DNA of 64,000 nt from Regnicoccus frigidus (GCA_025194985.1 JAOANE010000050.1:7761-71760), one strand, 5' to 3'; positions 17,138 through 26,560 are shown, numbered from the stretch's first letter. Notes: generated by a model not told the origin, from the sequence alone. A program made the numbers and translations.

Positions 17138-17323
17138 TCAGAGCAGGGTGCCTTGCGGCTTGGGAGTCCGTTGGGGCGGGGCCTCCAGGGCCGGCGCCTC
17201 CTTCCACAACAGGGGTGGTTCCAGCGGCCCGTTCAAGCGGGCATACCAGAAGACCATGGCGAACACCAGGCCCAGGGTGGCCGCGAGCAGAAGAATCACC
17301 GTGCGATCAGGAAGGGTGCCCAT
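17138..17323 (-). CDS. Small single-helix membrane protein
   Basis: 61 residues from ATG 17323 (MGTLPDRTVILLLAATLGLV); one membrane helix and a Pro-rich tail. The start was chosen because it lies five bases after the upstream stop; an in-frame ATG at 17353 overlaps that gene. Function unknown. Confidence 0.55.
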   Translation of the reverse strand: MGTLPDRTVILLLAATLGLVFAMVFWYARLNGPLEPPLLWKEAPALEAPPQRTPKPQGTLL

Positions 17324-17328
17324 AGCGC

Positions 17329-17667
17329 TCAGACCTGGTCGGTGCGCAGGCACTGAATCCGCATCGGCAGACGCTCCACAGTGAGTTCATCGCCCCTGAG
17401 GATCAGGCGCAGGGAATCGTTGCCATAGCGCACACCGGGCAGGGTGGAGGTTTCCCGGAACAGGGTGGTGACAGATCTCCCGGAGATCAGGGCCGCCTGG
17501 GCGTCGTTGCGCTCGACAATCACCTTGCTCTGGTTGCGGCAGAGAAAACTGTCGCGGCTGTCGTAGTTCTCCCACCAAGGAGAGCCCACGGCCAGGTTGG
17601 CCGCCTGGGCGGGCAGCCCGAGAAGCAAGGCAGTGGCTGCGATCAGCGCGTGAAACCGGGTTGACAT
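17329..17667 (-). CDS. Small secreted protein, MliC-like pattern
   Basis: 112 residues with a clear Sec signal peptide (cleavage expected after LPAQA, residue about 22). The mature part has two Cys (FLCRNQS and RIQCLRT) and an alternating strand pattern ending GVRYGNDSLRLILRGDELTV, reminiscent of the C-type lysozyme inhibitor fold (MliC). The similarity is weak, so function is left open. Four bases downstream of msrA's stop. Confidence 0.65.
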   Translation of the reverse strand: MSTRFHALIAATALLLGLPAQAANLAVGSPWWENYDSRDSFLCRNQSKVIVERNDAQAALISGRSVTTLFRETSTLPGVRYGNDSLRLILRGDELTVERLPMRIQCLRTDQV

Positions 17668-17671
17668 CTAC

Positions 17672-18436
17672 TCAGAGGCGGATCGGGGTGTTAGAGCTGC
17701 GCAGCACGCAGTGCTGCACCGACCAGTCGTACTGCTCCCAGACCTCTGGCGCCAGCAGGAAGGCACTGCCTGGAAAAGGCGTGAGCCGCACTCCGCTGGG
17801 CCGGGCGGAGCAATAGGGGCGGCTGCCAGGCCTCGCCAGGTATTGCTGGTGATGGGTTTCGGCAAAGAAGAAGGGGCGATCCGCCACGATCTCCGTGGTG
17901 ATTTCTCCAAAACCTGCGGCCGTGAGCTGGCCCTGGTAGTGGCGGGCGCTGGCTTGGGCGAGGTTGAGCTGGTCGGCGTTGCGGGTCACGATCGCCGAGC
18001 GGTACTGGCTGCCGGTGTCATGGCCCTGGGCCATGCCCTGGGTGGGGTCGTGGCATTCCCAGAACAGCTTGAGCAGATCGCTGAAGCCCACCTGCTCGGT
18101 GTTCCAGACCACCCGCACCGCTTCGGTATGGCCGGTTCGGCCGGAGCAGACCTCGTCGTAGGTGGGATTCGGCGTATGGCCGGCGGCATAACCAACCGCC
18201 GTGCTCACGACACCGGGCAGGCGCCAGAATCCCTTCTCTGCCCCCCAGAAACAGCCGCAGCCGAACAGAACCTCCTGTTGATTGGGTTCCAGTTCAGCCT
18301 TCAGGGCCGACCCCAGCACCTGATGGGTGGTTTCCGTGGCGATCGGGCTGGGCCGCCCAGGCAGGGCTTCTTCGGCCGTGACGATCCTCCCTTTGGGGCT
18401 GCTGGCCGTTGATGTGAACAGTCCGAACACCGACAA
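17672..18436 (-). CDS. msrA: Peptide methionine-S-sulfoxide reductase
   Basis: 254 residues. Repairs oxidised methionine using thioredoxin. The catalytic motif is GCGCFWGAEKGFW near residue 60, with the conserved Cys in the second position of CFWG. YDEVCSGRTGHTEAVRVVW and the DPTQGMAQGHDTGSQYRSAI region complete the family signature. An extra N-terminal 50 residues precedes the domain, as in long cyanobacterial and plastid forms. It leads a four-gene minus-strand cluster. Confidence 0.95.
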   Translation of the reverse strand: MSVFGLFTSTASSPKGRIVTAEEALPGRPSPIATETTHQVLGSALKAELEPNQQEVLFGCGCFWGAEKGFWRLPGVVSTAVGYAAGHTPNPTYDEVCSGRTGHTEAVRVVWNTEQVGFSDLLKLFWECHDPTQGMAQGHDTGSQYRSAIVTRNADQLNLAQASARHYQGQLTAAGFGEITTEIVADRPFFFAETHHQQYLARPGSRPYCSARPSGVRLTPFPGSAFLLAPEVWEQYDWSVQHCVLRSSNTPIRL

Positions 18437-18454
18437 AATGCTGCTGCCGCAACC

Positions 18455-18718
18455 CTAGGCAGGGGTTTCGACCTGTGGCGCCGACTCCAGGGAGACGTGG
18501 TTCAGCAGGGTGGTGGTGAAGGCGAACAGCAGAAACGGCAGCGAGAGCACCAGGATCATGCCAACGCCCACCAGGGCAAAGATGGGTTTGCTCGAGCCCA
18601 TCAGGGCCAGGCCCGCCGCCAGGCTCACGAAGATCACCACCATCCAGATCAGCACCTGGCCGTAGATGTCGCCGAAGGTGAGGGTGCACCGCAATTTGTA
18701 GGCCTTGGTGGTCTCCAT
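18455..18718 (-). CDS. Two-helix membrane protein, hypothetical
   Basis: 87 residues beginning METTKAYKLRCTLTFGDIYG. Two hydrophobic segments (about 22-42 and 48-70). The cytosolic ends are short. It lies 18 bases upstream of msrA on the same strand. No family recognised. Confidence 0.6.
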   Translation of the reverse strand: METTKAYKLRCTLTFGDIYGQVLIWMVVIFVSLAAGLALMGSSKPIFALVGVGMILVLSLPFLLFAFTTTLLNHVSLESAPQVETPA

Positions 18719-18838
18719 GGCGTGAACACGGGATCGATCCAGCTAAGCGCCGGTTGGAGCCTCTGATCGCTCACGTCAACAACTCGTTTGGTTCGGCCCT
18801 ATCGGTTTGATCGCCGGATCGGCTGGTCTTGGTGTGGA

Positions 18839-20587
18839 TCAGGCCACCTGCAGCTGCTCTTCGGCCTTCTGCCGCTCCCAGAGGCGGCGGTAGGTGCCGG
18901 GTTCAGCGAGCAGCTCCTGGTGGCGGCCCTGTTGCACCAGGCGGCCGTCGTCGAGCACCAGCACCCGATCACAGGCCGCCGCTGCCGAGAGCTGGTGGCT
19001 GACCATCAGGATCGTGCGGTCGCGTTGTTCACGGATCGAGCTCAGAATCGCGGCGGCGGTGTTGTTGTCCACGCTCGCCAGGGCATCGTCGAGCACCAGC
19101 AGCGGGGCGTCCACCATCAGGGCGCGGCCGAGGGCGGCCCGTTGCCGCTGGCCGCCGCTGAGGGTGATCCCCCGTTCGCCTACCAGAGTCTGATAGCCGT
19201 CCGGGAAGCCGCGGATGTCGCCTTCCAGGCGCGCTTCCCGCGCCACCGATTCCACCCGCTCCAGGTCGGCGTCTGGATCGCCGTAACGCAGGTTGTCGGC
19301 CAGGGAGGCGGTGAACAGATAGCCCTCCTGGGGCACCAGGGCCACCAGGCGGCGGAGGTCATGGAGCGCCAGGTCGGTGACGTCGACACCATCGATGAAC
19401 AGCGCCCGTGCGGGCACCTCCACCATGCGGCCCAGGGCCCGGGCGAGGGTGGTCTTGCCGGATCCCACGGGCCCCACCACGGCCACCAGCTCGCCGGGAT
19501 GCAGGCTGAAGCTCACATCACTGAGCGCCTCGCGCTGGGCGCCGTCGTAGCGAACGGTGAGGCCACGGGCTTCGATGCCACCGCGCCCTGCCACCGCAGC
19601 CGGCAACGGCTGATCCGGGGAGACCACGCGGGGCGTCCTTGAGAGCAGCTCCTCCACCCGATCCAGGCTCACCTGCCCGGTCTGGAAGGTGTTCAAGGTG
19701 AAGCCCAGCAGGGCGGTGGGGAAGACCAACCGCTCCACAAACAGGATCAGGGCCACCAGATTGCCGATGCTCAGCCGGCCGCTCTCGAGCTGGCCGCTGC
19801 CGAAGGCGAGCAGCAGCAGCAGGCTGATCGAGGAAATTCCTTCCAGCAGCGGGAACAGGGTGCTGCGGGTGCGGGCCAGGGAGAGGGCCGAATCGCGGTA
19901 GTCGCGATTGCGCTCGGCGAAGGCTTCCTGCTCGTTGTTCTCCTGGCCGTAGATCTTGATGGCGCTGATTCCAGAGAGATCCTCCTGAATCAGATCGGAG
20001 AGATGGGCCAGCGATTCCTGCTGCCGCCGTTGCTGCCGCATCATCCGGCCGCCGAACAGGCGCACCACCATCAACATGCCCGGATAGAGCCCCACGGCTG
20101 CCAGGGTCAGCAGCGGGTCGATCGCCAGCATCGCCGGCAGGGTGAGCGCATAGGCCAGGCCGGTGTTGGTGAGGCTGAGAATGGCAAAACCCAGCAGCCG
20201 CCGCACGTTCTCGACATCGCTGGTGGAGCGGCTGATGACATCGCCGCTGCCGGCGGTCTGTACCCAGCCCGGCTCCTGGCGCAGCATGTGCTCGAACACC
20301 TGCTGGCGCAGGCTCGCCTCCACCTGGCGTCCAACGCCGAACACCAGCATGCGGGAGACCAGCCGGGCTACCCCCATCAAGCTGGCCAGCAGGACGATCC
20401 AGCCGGCCTGGCGCAACACGGCTGAGATGGCGAACCCGTCCTGCAGGTCGTCGATCACACCCCGGACCATCAGGGGGATCATCACGCTCAGGAGGTTGAC
20501 CACCAGCAGCGCCACGGCGCCTTTGGCCAGCACGCGGCGGTGCGGGCGGAGGTATTTCCAGAGCAGGCCGGGTCGGATGGCGGCCAT
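18839..20587 (-). CDS. ABC half-transporter, permease-ATPase fusion (MsbA/LmrA type)
   Basis: 582 residues. Six-helix ABC exporter transmembrane domain (about 1-310) followed by an ATPase domain with Walker A GPVGSGKTTLARALG (about residue 370), signature LSGGQRQRAALGRALM (about 475) and Walker B LLVLDDALASVD. It should act as a homodimer exporting lipid or a hydrophobic compound. Only one gene is present, so substrate is undetermined. Confidence 0.92.
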   Translation of the reverse strand: MAAIRPGLLWKYLRPHRRVLAKGAVALLVVNLLSVMIPLMVRGVIDDLQDGFAISAVLRQAGWIVLLASLMGVARLVSRMLVFGVGRQVEASLRQQVFEHMLRQEPGWVQTAGSGDVISRSTSDVENVRRLLGFAILSLTNTGLAYALTLPAMLAIDPLLTLAAVGLYPGMLMVVRLFGGRMMRQQRRQQESLAHLSDLIQEDLSGISAIKIYGQENNEQEAFAERNRDYRDSALSLARTRSTLFPLLEGISSISLLLLLAFGSGQLESGRLSIGNLVALILFVERLVFPTALLGFTLNTFQTGQVSLDRVEELLSRTPRVVSPDQPLPAAVAGRGGIEARGLTVRYDGAQREALSDVSFSLHPGELVAVVGPVGSGKTTLARALGRMVEVPARALFIDGVDVTDLALHDLRRLVALVPQEGYLFTASLADNLRYGDPDADLERVESVAREARLEGDIRGFPDGYQTLVGERGITLSGGQRQRAALGRALMVDAPLLVLDDALASVDNNTAAAILSSIREQRDRTILMVSHQLSAAAACDRVLVLDDGRLVQQGRHQELLAEPGTYRRLWERQKAEEQLQVA

Positions 20588-20702
20588 GGAGCCAGGCAGG
20601 GCCCTCCAACCTACGAATCCTCTTGACGCCGCGCGGCCGGCCGTCGATGCCAGAGTTGAGCATCAGTCGCAATGGGCAGGGCGCAATGGGCAGGGACTGC
20701 CG

Positions 20703-21029
20703 ATGACGAATTCCAGCCAGGGCGCCGCCCAGGTGCATCCCCTCCATGCCACCGACCGGGACGTCATTGATGGGCTGCTCGCGGTGGAGCAACCCGAAGA
20801 GACCCAGCTGGTGGATCTGGCCCGGCTGTTGATTCGCTACGACGGCTTTCCCGGCGCCGAAGACCTCCAGTTGGACCTGGCCAAGACCCTGCGCCACTGG
20901 GGTCTCAGCCGTGACCAGTTGCACCAGCGCACCCGGGCTCTCTGGTCTTCGGGTTACCGCCCAGGCATGGCGGTGGGCGGCGATGCGGTGGGCAGTGGTT
21001 TTGATACGGCGGCCCAGGACACCCCCTGA
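20703..21029 (+). CDS. DUF3288 family protein
   Basis: 108 residues from ATG 20703. Matches the cyanobacterial DUF3288 family (HPLHATDRDVIDGLLAVEQP, then LARLLIRYDGFPGAEDLQLD). Function unknown. An in-frame extension upstream to 20163 is the shadow of the ABC gene on the other strand. Followed by an intrinsic terminator. Confidence 0.85.
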   Translation: MTNSSQGAAQVHPLHATDRDVIDGLLAVEQPEETQLVDLARLLIRYDGFPGAEDLQLDLAKTLRHWGLSRDQLHQRTRALWSSGYRPGMAVGGDAVGSGFDTAAQDTP

Positions 21030-21105
21030 AGCGCACCGATCGCTCGGATTTCAGCGTTCAGATTTCAGCGTTCAGGGGGATAATCAACGCTTCCCCATCA
21101 CCCGG

Positions 21106-21134
21106 CCCGGCGTGCTTTGCACCCGGGTTTTTTT
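21106..21134 (+). terminator. Intrinsic terminator after DUF3288
   Basis: Stem CCCGG-C-GTGC (21106-21115) with GCACCCGGG (21119-21127), one bulged C, loop TTT, then seven T (21128-21134). It separates the DUF3288 gene from trpD. Confidence 0.85.
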
Positions 21135-21248
21135 CTGAGCCTTGCGGCCTCTGCGGCTGTCCACTCAGCGGCCTACTCAGCTACCCACTCAGCTGCCCAC
21201 TCAACGGATCCCTTTGTCCGGATCCTCCTGGATTCCAACCCCCGACCG

Positions 21249-22337
21249 ATGTCCCCATCTACAGCCCCATCCACAGCCCCATCCACCGCCTGGCCTGCCC
21301 TGCTGGAGACGCTTCTGGAGGGTGAATCGATGGGGGCGGGTGAGGCCACGGGGCTGATGCGCGGCTGGATCGACGGCCAGATTGAACCCGAGCTCACCGG
21401 TGCCCTGCTGGCCGCCCTGCGGGCCAAGGGGGTGAGCGGCGTCGAATTGGCGGCAATGGCCCAGGTGCTGCGCCAGGCCGTGGCCCTGCCCTGCCCGCGG
21501 CCCTCGCTGCGCCTGGTTGACACCTGTGGCACCGGGGGTGATGGGGCGGGCAGCTTCAACATCTCCACCGCCGTGGCCTTTGTGGCCGCCGCCTGCGGTG
21601 CCAGCGTCGCCAAGCACGGCAATCGCAGTGCCAGCGGCAAGGTGGGCTCCGCCGACGTGCTCGAAGCCCTCGGTCTCAACCTCAAAGCTCCGCCCAGTGC
21701 GGTGATCGGGGCCTTGCCCCGCAGTGGGGTTACCTTCCTGTTCGCGCCTGGCTGGCATCCGGCCCTGGTGGGCCTGGCTCCGCTGCGCCGGCGCCTGGGC
21801 GTGCGCACGGTGTTCAATCTGCTGGGTCCACTGGTCAATCCGCTTGTGCCCGAGGCCCAGGTGATCGGTGTGGCCCGGCTGGACCTGCTTGAACCGATGG
21901 CCGACGCCCTGCTCCGCCTCGGCGTCGAGCGGGCCGTGGTGGTCCATGGCGCTGGCGGCCTCGACGAGGCCTCCCTCGCGGGACCAAGCCAGTTGCGGTT
22001 GGTGGAGCAGGGAGCAGTGCAGGCCCTGGAGATCGACCCAGCGGCGATGGGTCTGCAGCCGGCTCCGTTGGAGGCCCTCGCCGGCGGCGACCTGGCCATG
22101 AGCCAGCAGATCCTTGCGGACGTGCTGCAGGGGGGCGGCAGCCTGGCCCAACGGCAGGTGGTGGCATTGAATGCCGCGCTGGTGCTCTGGGCCGCCGCCG
22201 AGGCCTCCTCGATTCAAGAAGGGCTGGAGCAGGCCACGGCCGTGCTGGCCACGGGCCAGAGCTGGCAGCGGCTGCTGGCCTTGCGTGACGCGCTGGATCC
22301 AAGCGGGCCTGCTGCTGGTGTTGCTGGTGCGGGATAA
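21249..22337 (+). CDS. trpD: Anthranilate phosphoribosyltransferase
   Basis: 362 residues from ATG 21249; the in-frame upstream part (from 21117) contains only a low-complexity region and part of the terminator. Second step of tryptophan synthesis, joining anthranilate and PRPP. Signature VDTCGTGGDGAGSFNISTAV (PRPP-binding) and KHGNRSASGKVGSADVLEAL are present. The first 12 residues are a short STAP repeat. It precedes carA with an 18-base gap. Confidence 0.94.
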   Translation: MSPSTAPSTAPSTAWPALLETLLEGESMGAGEATGLMRGWIDGQIEPELTGALLAALRAKGVSGVELAAMAQVLRQAVALPCPRPSLRLVDTCGTGGDGAGSFNISTAVAFVAAACGASVAKHGNRSASGKVGSADVLEALGLNLKAPPSAVIGALPRSGVTFLFAPGWHPALVGLAPLRRRLGVRTVFNLLGPLVNPLVPEAQVIGVARLDLLEPMADALLRLGVERAVVVHGAGGLDEASLAGPSQLRLVEQGAVQALEIDPAAMGLQPAPLEALAGGDLAMSQQILADVLQGGGSLAQRQVVALNAALVLWAAAEASSIQEGLEQATAVLATGQSWQRLLALRDALDPSGPAAGVAGAG

Positions 22338-22355
22338 TGGCTTTAACAAGCTTCA

Positions 22356-23516
22356 GTGCCGTTGACTGCCGCCTCTCCCCCTGCCCCTGGTGAGGCGCTG
22401 CTGGTGCTGGCGGATGGCACCTTGCTGCGCGGCCTTGCCTTCGGGGCGGTTGGAACCGCCATCGGCGAAGTGGTGTTCAACACCGGCATGACCGGCTATC
22501 AGGAGGTGATCACCGATCCCAGCTACGTCGGTCAGTTGGTCACCTTCACTTACCCGGAATTGGGCAACACCGGCATCAATGCCGAGGATCAAGAAGCCGA
22601 TTCCCCTCAAGTGCGCGGCGTGATTGCCCGCCAGCTGGCTCCGGCCCCAAGCAGCTGGCGCTCCAGCGGCTCCTTGGCCAGCTGGCTCGAGCGCCATGGG
22701 GTGGTGGGAATCGCCGGGGTGGATACCCGCGCCCTGGTGCGGCGCTTGCGTGACGGCGGCGCCATCAATGGGGCGATCAGCAGCGATGGCAGCGATCCCC
22801 ACAGCCTGCTGGAGCAGGTGCGCCAGAGCCCGTCGATGGAGGGCCTCAACCTGGCCGCGCAGGTGAGCACCAAGGCGCCCTACGAGTGGAACGAGCTTTG
22901 CCAGGCCGGCTTTGATCAACGCCAGCAGGCCCGTCCCAGCGATCCCTACCGGGTCGTGGCGATCGATTTCGGCATCAAGCGGGGCATCCTTGAGCGCCTC
23001 GCCGCCCATGGTTGTCAGGTGAGCGTGCTGCCGGCTGACAGCGGCATCGAGCAGGTGCTGGCCCTGGCCCCTGAAGGGGTCTTCCTCTCCAATGGTCCTG
23101 GTGATCCAGCCGCCGTGACGGCCGGCATCCAGCTGGCGGAGGGCTTGCTGGCGCAGGCCGATCTGCCCACGTTCGGGATCTGCCTTGGCCATCAGATTCT
23201 TGGCCTGGCCCTCGGCGGCAGCACCTACAAGCTGACCTTTGGCCACCGGGGTCTGAACCATCCCTGTGGCGGTCGGGGGCTGGTGGAGATCACCAGCCAG
23301 AACCACGGGTTCGCCCTCGATGCCGCCTCCTTGCCAGGCGATCAGGTGGAGATCACCCATCGCAACCTCAACGACGACACCGTGGCGGCCCTGCGCCACC
23401 GTCACCAACCGGTTTTTGGGATTCAGTACCACCCGGAAGCCAGCCCGGGACCCCACGATGCCGATCACCACTTCGGCCGTTTCGTGGCCTTGATGGCGGA
23501 GCGTCGCAGCGCCTGA
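22356..23516 (+). CDS. carA: Carbamoyl-phosphate synthase small subunit
   Basis: 386 residues from GTG 22356. Glutaminase subunit feeding arginine and pyrimidine synthesis; carB is not in the window. N-terminal domain includes FNTGMTGYQEVITDPSYVGQ; the class I glutamine amidotransferase domain has the FGICLGHQILGLALGG nucleophile elbow (Cys about residue 275) and the His-Glu pair in QYHPEASPGPHD. Second gene after trpD. Confidence 0.96.
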   Translation: MPLTAASPPAPGEALLVLADGTLLRGLAFGAVGTAIGEVVFNTGMTGYQEVITDPSYVGQLVTFTYPELGNTGINAEDQEADSPQVRGVIARQLAPAPSSWRSSGSLASWLERHGVVGIAGVDTRALVRRLRDGGAINGAISSDGSDPHSLLEQVRQSPSMEGLNLAAQVSTKAPYEWNELCQAGFDQRQQARPSDPYRVVAIDFGIKRGILERLAAHGCQVSVLPADSGIEQVLALAPEGVFLSNGPGDPAAVTAGIQLAEGLLAQADLPTFGICLGHQILGLALGGSTYKLTFGHRGLNHPCGGRGLVEITSQNHGFALDAASLPGDQVEITHRNLNDDTVAALRHRHQPVFGIQYHPEASPGPHDADHHFGRFVALMAERRSA

Positions 23517-23619
23517 ATCGGCAGAAATTTGCTGATTTTGTGTTGGCTTCAGTCCTTCTCCCATTCACTCCCTACACTTCCATCGCCGTCACGCCTCGGG
23601 GCTTAGGGACATTCCTGAA

Positions 23620-23979
23620 TTGCAGCGATTGACCGTGTCTTTGCGGGGTGGGATCGAGAAGCGGTCCACTTGCCTGCTGTTCAGCTTCACCGGCCAACTG
23701 GATGCCTACTCCGACAAACAATTCAAGGACTACGTCGTTTTGCACAAGGGCAAGGCGAGCCTGCCTGTCCTCCTGGATCTGACCCATATCGATTACATCG
23801 ATTCCTCCGGCCTCGGGGTGCTCGTCCAGCTCGCCAAGCTCTGCAGCGACGACAGCATCCGCTTTCTGGTCGTCGGCAATGCCCGCGTCGTTCAGACCAT
23901 CAAGTTGGTGAGGCTCGAGGAGTTTCTTCATCTCCAGCCCGACCTCGCCACGGCCCTTGGTGCCCTCACCGCCGCCTGA
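23620..23979 (+). CDS. STAS-domain anti-sigma factor antagonist
   Basis: 119 residues from TTG 23620. STAS fold (SpoIIAA/RsbV type) with the DLTHIDYIDSSGLGVLVQLA motif, whose Ser (in DSSGLG) is the one phosphorylated in regulated family members. No anti-sigma kinase or phosphatase gene is adjacent. Its end overlaps mrnC by 23 bases. Confidence 0.9.
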   Translation: MQRLTVSLRGGIEKRSTCLLFSFTGQLDAYSDKQFKDYVVLHKGKASLPVLLDLTHIDYIDSSGLGVLVQLAKLCSDDSIRFLVVGNARVVQTIKLVRLEEFLHLQPDLATALGALTAA

Positions 23980-24409
23980 TCTCCCCACCGGCGAGTGGCT
24001 GCGTCAGATCCAGGCCCAGACGCCGGTTGGCAGCGAACTTGGTCCGCTGCAGCTGGCCTGGCTGGGGGATGCGGTCTGGGAGCTGCACCAGCGGCGGCGC
24101 TACTGCCGGCAGCCCGGTCGCAGCGACTCCCTGCATCGGTCCGTTGTCGAAGAGGTCCGCGCCGAAGCCCAGGCCGGGGCCCTTGAGCGCTTGGAGCCCC
24201 TGCTGAGCGCCGCCGAACGCGACTGGGTGCGCCGGGGACGCAACCGGGCCGGGCGTGGACCACGGCGCGGCGACCCGGCCGTCTATGGGCGGGCCACGGG
24301 ATTTGAGACAATGGTGGGCTGGCTCTTTCTGCGGAACCCCGGACGGCTTGCACAGCTGCTGGATCAACTTGAACAGCCCGGCCCCGACCCCTTGCCCGAT
24401 CTCCCATGA
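23957..24409 (+). CDS. mrnC: Mini-ribonuclease III
   Basis: 150 residues. RNase III catalytic domain without a dsRNA-binding domain; acts on the 23S rRNA precursor in Bacillus and cyanobacteria. The LGDAVWELHQRRRYC stretch carries the catalytic Asp and Glu region (LGDAVWE). An Arg-rich loop (RRGRNRAGRGPRRGDPAVYGRATGFE) follows. Overlaps rlmB by four bases (ATGA), so translation is probably coupled; both act on 23S rRNA. Confidence 0.92.
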   Translation: MVPSPPPDLPTGEWLRQIQAQTPVGSELGPLQLAWLGDAVWELHQRRRYCRQPGRSDSLHRSVVEEVRAEAQAGALERLEPLLSAAERDWVRRGRNRAGRGPRRGDPAVYGRATGFETMVGWLFLRNPGRLAQLLDQLEQPGPDPLPDLP

Positions 24410-26496
24410 CCCCACGTATTGAGCGCCGCAGGCCTGGGGGAGGAGAGGACGGTGATCGCTCCGGGCCCGCTCCCCGCGGCGGTAAACCGTCGCGGTTCAG
24501 TGGCCCCAAAAGGGATTGGCGGGGATCGCCCACTGGTGGATCGTCAGGTTCAGGGGGATCGTCATCAGGGGGATCGGCTGGAAGCCGTGAAGGGCGCGAC
24601 AACGACAGGCGTGCTGGCGGCGAAGGTCGCCCCGCCCGGGTGATCCCGGCGAGGCCGGGTGCCCGCCGCGCCGATTCCGGCGACAGACCAGGCGGCGCGA
24701 AGCCGGCCTACGGCAAGCCTGCTTTTGGCAAACCCGCCTACGGAAAACCCGCCTACGGCAAACCTTCCTTTGCTGACAAGCCCTCGTTTGGGGGCAAGCC
24801 CACGTTTGGCTCCCGGCCAGGGTCAGGAGGTGGCGGCCGGCCGTCGTTTGCAGACCGCAGCGGGGATAGGCCGAGCTTTGGCCGTAAGCCGTCGTTTGGT
24901 GGCAAGCCTGCCTTTGGTGGCCGGCCGTCCTACGGCGACAAGCCACCTTTCGGGGACAGGCCTTCCTTCGGGGAGAGGCCTTCCTTCGGTGGCAGGCCGT
25001 CCTCTGGTGGCAGGCCATCGTTTGGAGGCCGGCCCTCCTCCTTTGATCGGCCCGCCCGCGGCGGCGGGCGCCCCTCCACACCTGCTGGAGCGGGCCGGGA
25101 CGGGAACGATGTTCTGGAGCCAAGCGGTGAATCGGATCGCTTCGGGGTGGAACCGGCCGAGGACATGGTCTGGGGCCGCCATCCAGCCCTGGCCGCCCTG
25201 GAAGCCGAGCGGCCGATCCACCGCATCTGGTGCACGCCTGAGCTGCGCTTCGCGCCGCGCTTCCTGCAGCTGTTGCGCGAGGCCAAGGCCGGCGGGGTGC
25301 TGGTTGAAGAGGTGACCTGGGCACGGCTGGGCCAGATCACCGGCGGCGCTGTGCACCAGGGCATTGTGTTGCAGGCCGCTGCCGCCGAAACCCTTGATCT
25401 GGGCACCTTGATCGAGGGCTGCCGGGGGCTCGGTGAGCCGCCGCTGCTGATGGCGGTGGATGGCCTGACCGACCCTCACAACCTTGGGGCGATCGTGCGC
25501 AGTGCCGAAGCGCTCGGTGCCCACGGTCTGGTGCTGCCCCAGCGGCGCAATGCCGGCCTGACCGGCTCGGTGGCCAAGGTGGCTGCCGGCGCCCTCGAGC
25601 ATCTGCCGGTGGCCAAGGTGATCAACCTCAACCGCTCGCTTGAACAGCTCAAGGACGAGGGTTACCGGGTTGTCGGCCTGGCTGAAGAGGGCACGGTCAG
25701 CCTGATCGAGGCCGACCTCGACGGACCCCTGGTGGTGGTGACCGGCTCTGAATCCCAGGGCCTCTCGATGCTCACCCGCAAGCATTGCGACCAGCTGATT
25801 CGCATTCCGCTGCGCGGCGCCACCCCCAGCCTGAATGCCTCGGTGGCCACGGCCCTGCTGCTCTATGAAGTGGCCCGCCGCGGCTGGATGAAGTCGATTA
25901 CTGGCACGGCTCCAGCCCCGCGCCTCGTCAGGCCCCAGTTGCCGAGCAAGGCCGCCGCTTCCGGCGCCAAAACCCCGGCTGCTGACGCTTCGAGCACGGA
26001 CGTCGACCCCCTTGAGGAGGGCGCCCAGGCTCTCGCCTCTGTTGGATCTGTTCAGTCAGATGGACCTGTTGGATCTGCCGTGCCTGAGGCCGAAGCGGAG
26101 CCCGTTGTCTTCAGCGATTCCGATTCCGGATCCGAAGCTGAAACGGATTCCGAAACCGATTTCGAAGCCGATTTCGAAGCCGAAGCAGAAAAAGTCGAAG
26201 CTGAAACCGAAGCTCAGGCTTCAGGAGACCCCGACTTCGCCTTTAACCCCGATCCCGACCAGGATCCCGCTCAGACCACCACCGAGACCAGCTCCGCTGG
26301 TTCCCCGATCGTTGTCGAGCGGGATCGGCACGACCAAGCCACACCCTCCAACGGCCACGTTGTTCCCGAGGAGGTAGCGAGCGCGGAGACACCCTCGAGC
26401 GGGGAGTCAACCTCGAGCGGGGACACAATCCTGGGCGAGCAGATGGAGGCGGCCGGAGGGGTGCCGTCGTCGTTTCAAGGAGACATCCAGCTGTGA
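24406..26496 (+). CDS. rlmB: 23S rRNA 2'-O-methyltransferase, RlmB/TrmH family, with long disordered tails
   Basis: 696 residues, far longer than the ~250-residue family norm. Residues 1-250 are low-complexity, with tandem FGKPAYGKP and SFGGRPSFGGKP type repeats rich in Gly, Pro, Phe, Lys and Arg. The SpoU core spans about 253-510: an L30e-like substrate domain (MVWGRHPALAALEAERPIHR), then DGLTDPHNLGAIVRSAEALG (motif 1) and TGSESQGLSMLTRKH plus RGATPSLNASVATALLLYE (knot motifs 2 and 3). The remaining C-terminal ~185 residues are acidic with Glu/Asp/Ser repeats. Methylates the guanosine at position 2251-equivalent in RlmB homologues. Confidence 0.9.
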   Translation: MTPRIERRRPGGGEDGDRSGPAPRGGKPSRFSGPKRDWRGSPTGGSSGSGGSSSGGSAGSREGRDNDRRAGGEGRPARVIPARPGARRADSGDRPGGAKPAYGKPAFGKPAYGKPAYGKPSFADKPSFGGKPTFGSRPGSGGGGRPSFADRSGDRPSFGRKPSFGGKPAFGGRPSYGDKPPFGDRPSFGERPSFGGRPSSGGRPSFGGRPSSFDRPARGGGRPSTPAGAGRDGNDVLEPSGESDRFGVEPAEDMVWGRHPALAALEAERPIHRIWCTPELRFAPRFLQLLREAKAGGVLVEEVTWARLGQITGGAVHQGIVLQAAAAETLDLGTLIEGCRGLGEPPLLMAVDGLTDPHNLGAIVRSAEALGAHGLVLPQRRNAGLTGSVAKVAAGALEHLPVAKVINLNRSLEQLKDEGYRVVGLAEEGTVSLIEADLDGPLVVVTGSESQGLSMLTRKHCDQLIRIPLRGATPSLNASVATALLLYEVARRGWMKSITGTAPAPRLVRPQLPSKAAASGAKTPAADASSTDVDPLEEGAQALASVGSVQSDGPVGSAVPEAEAEPVVFSDSDSGSEAETDSETDFEADFEAEAEKVEAETEAQASGDPDFAFNPDPDQDPAQTTTETSSAGSPIVVERDRHDQATPSNGHVVPEEVASAETPSSGESTSSGDTILGEQMEAAGGVPSSFQGDIQL

Positions 26497-26560
26497 GGTC
26501 AGCGCAACGCCATCAGGCCCGTGGGGCGATCGGCAGAATGGCCCGACACGAAGGGCCAAG

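Noticed and set aside
19518..20924. Minus-strand frame of 468 codons across the ABC transporter gene
   Set aside because: Another frame of the same strand as the real ABC gene; Ala/Arg/Gly-rich with no recognisable domain.
22353..23564. Minus-strand frame of 403 codons across carA
   Set aside because: Antisense shadow; carA on the plus strand has all catalytic motifs.
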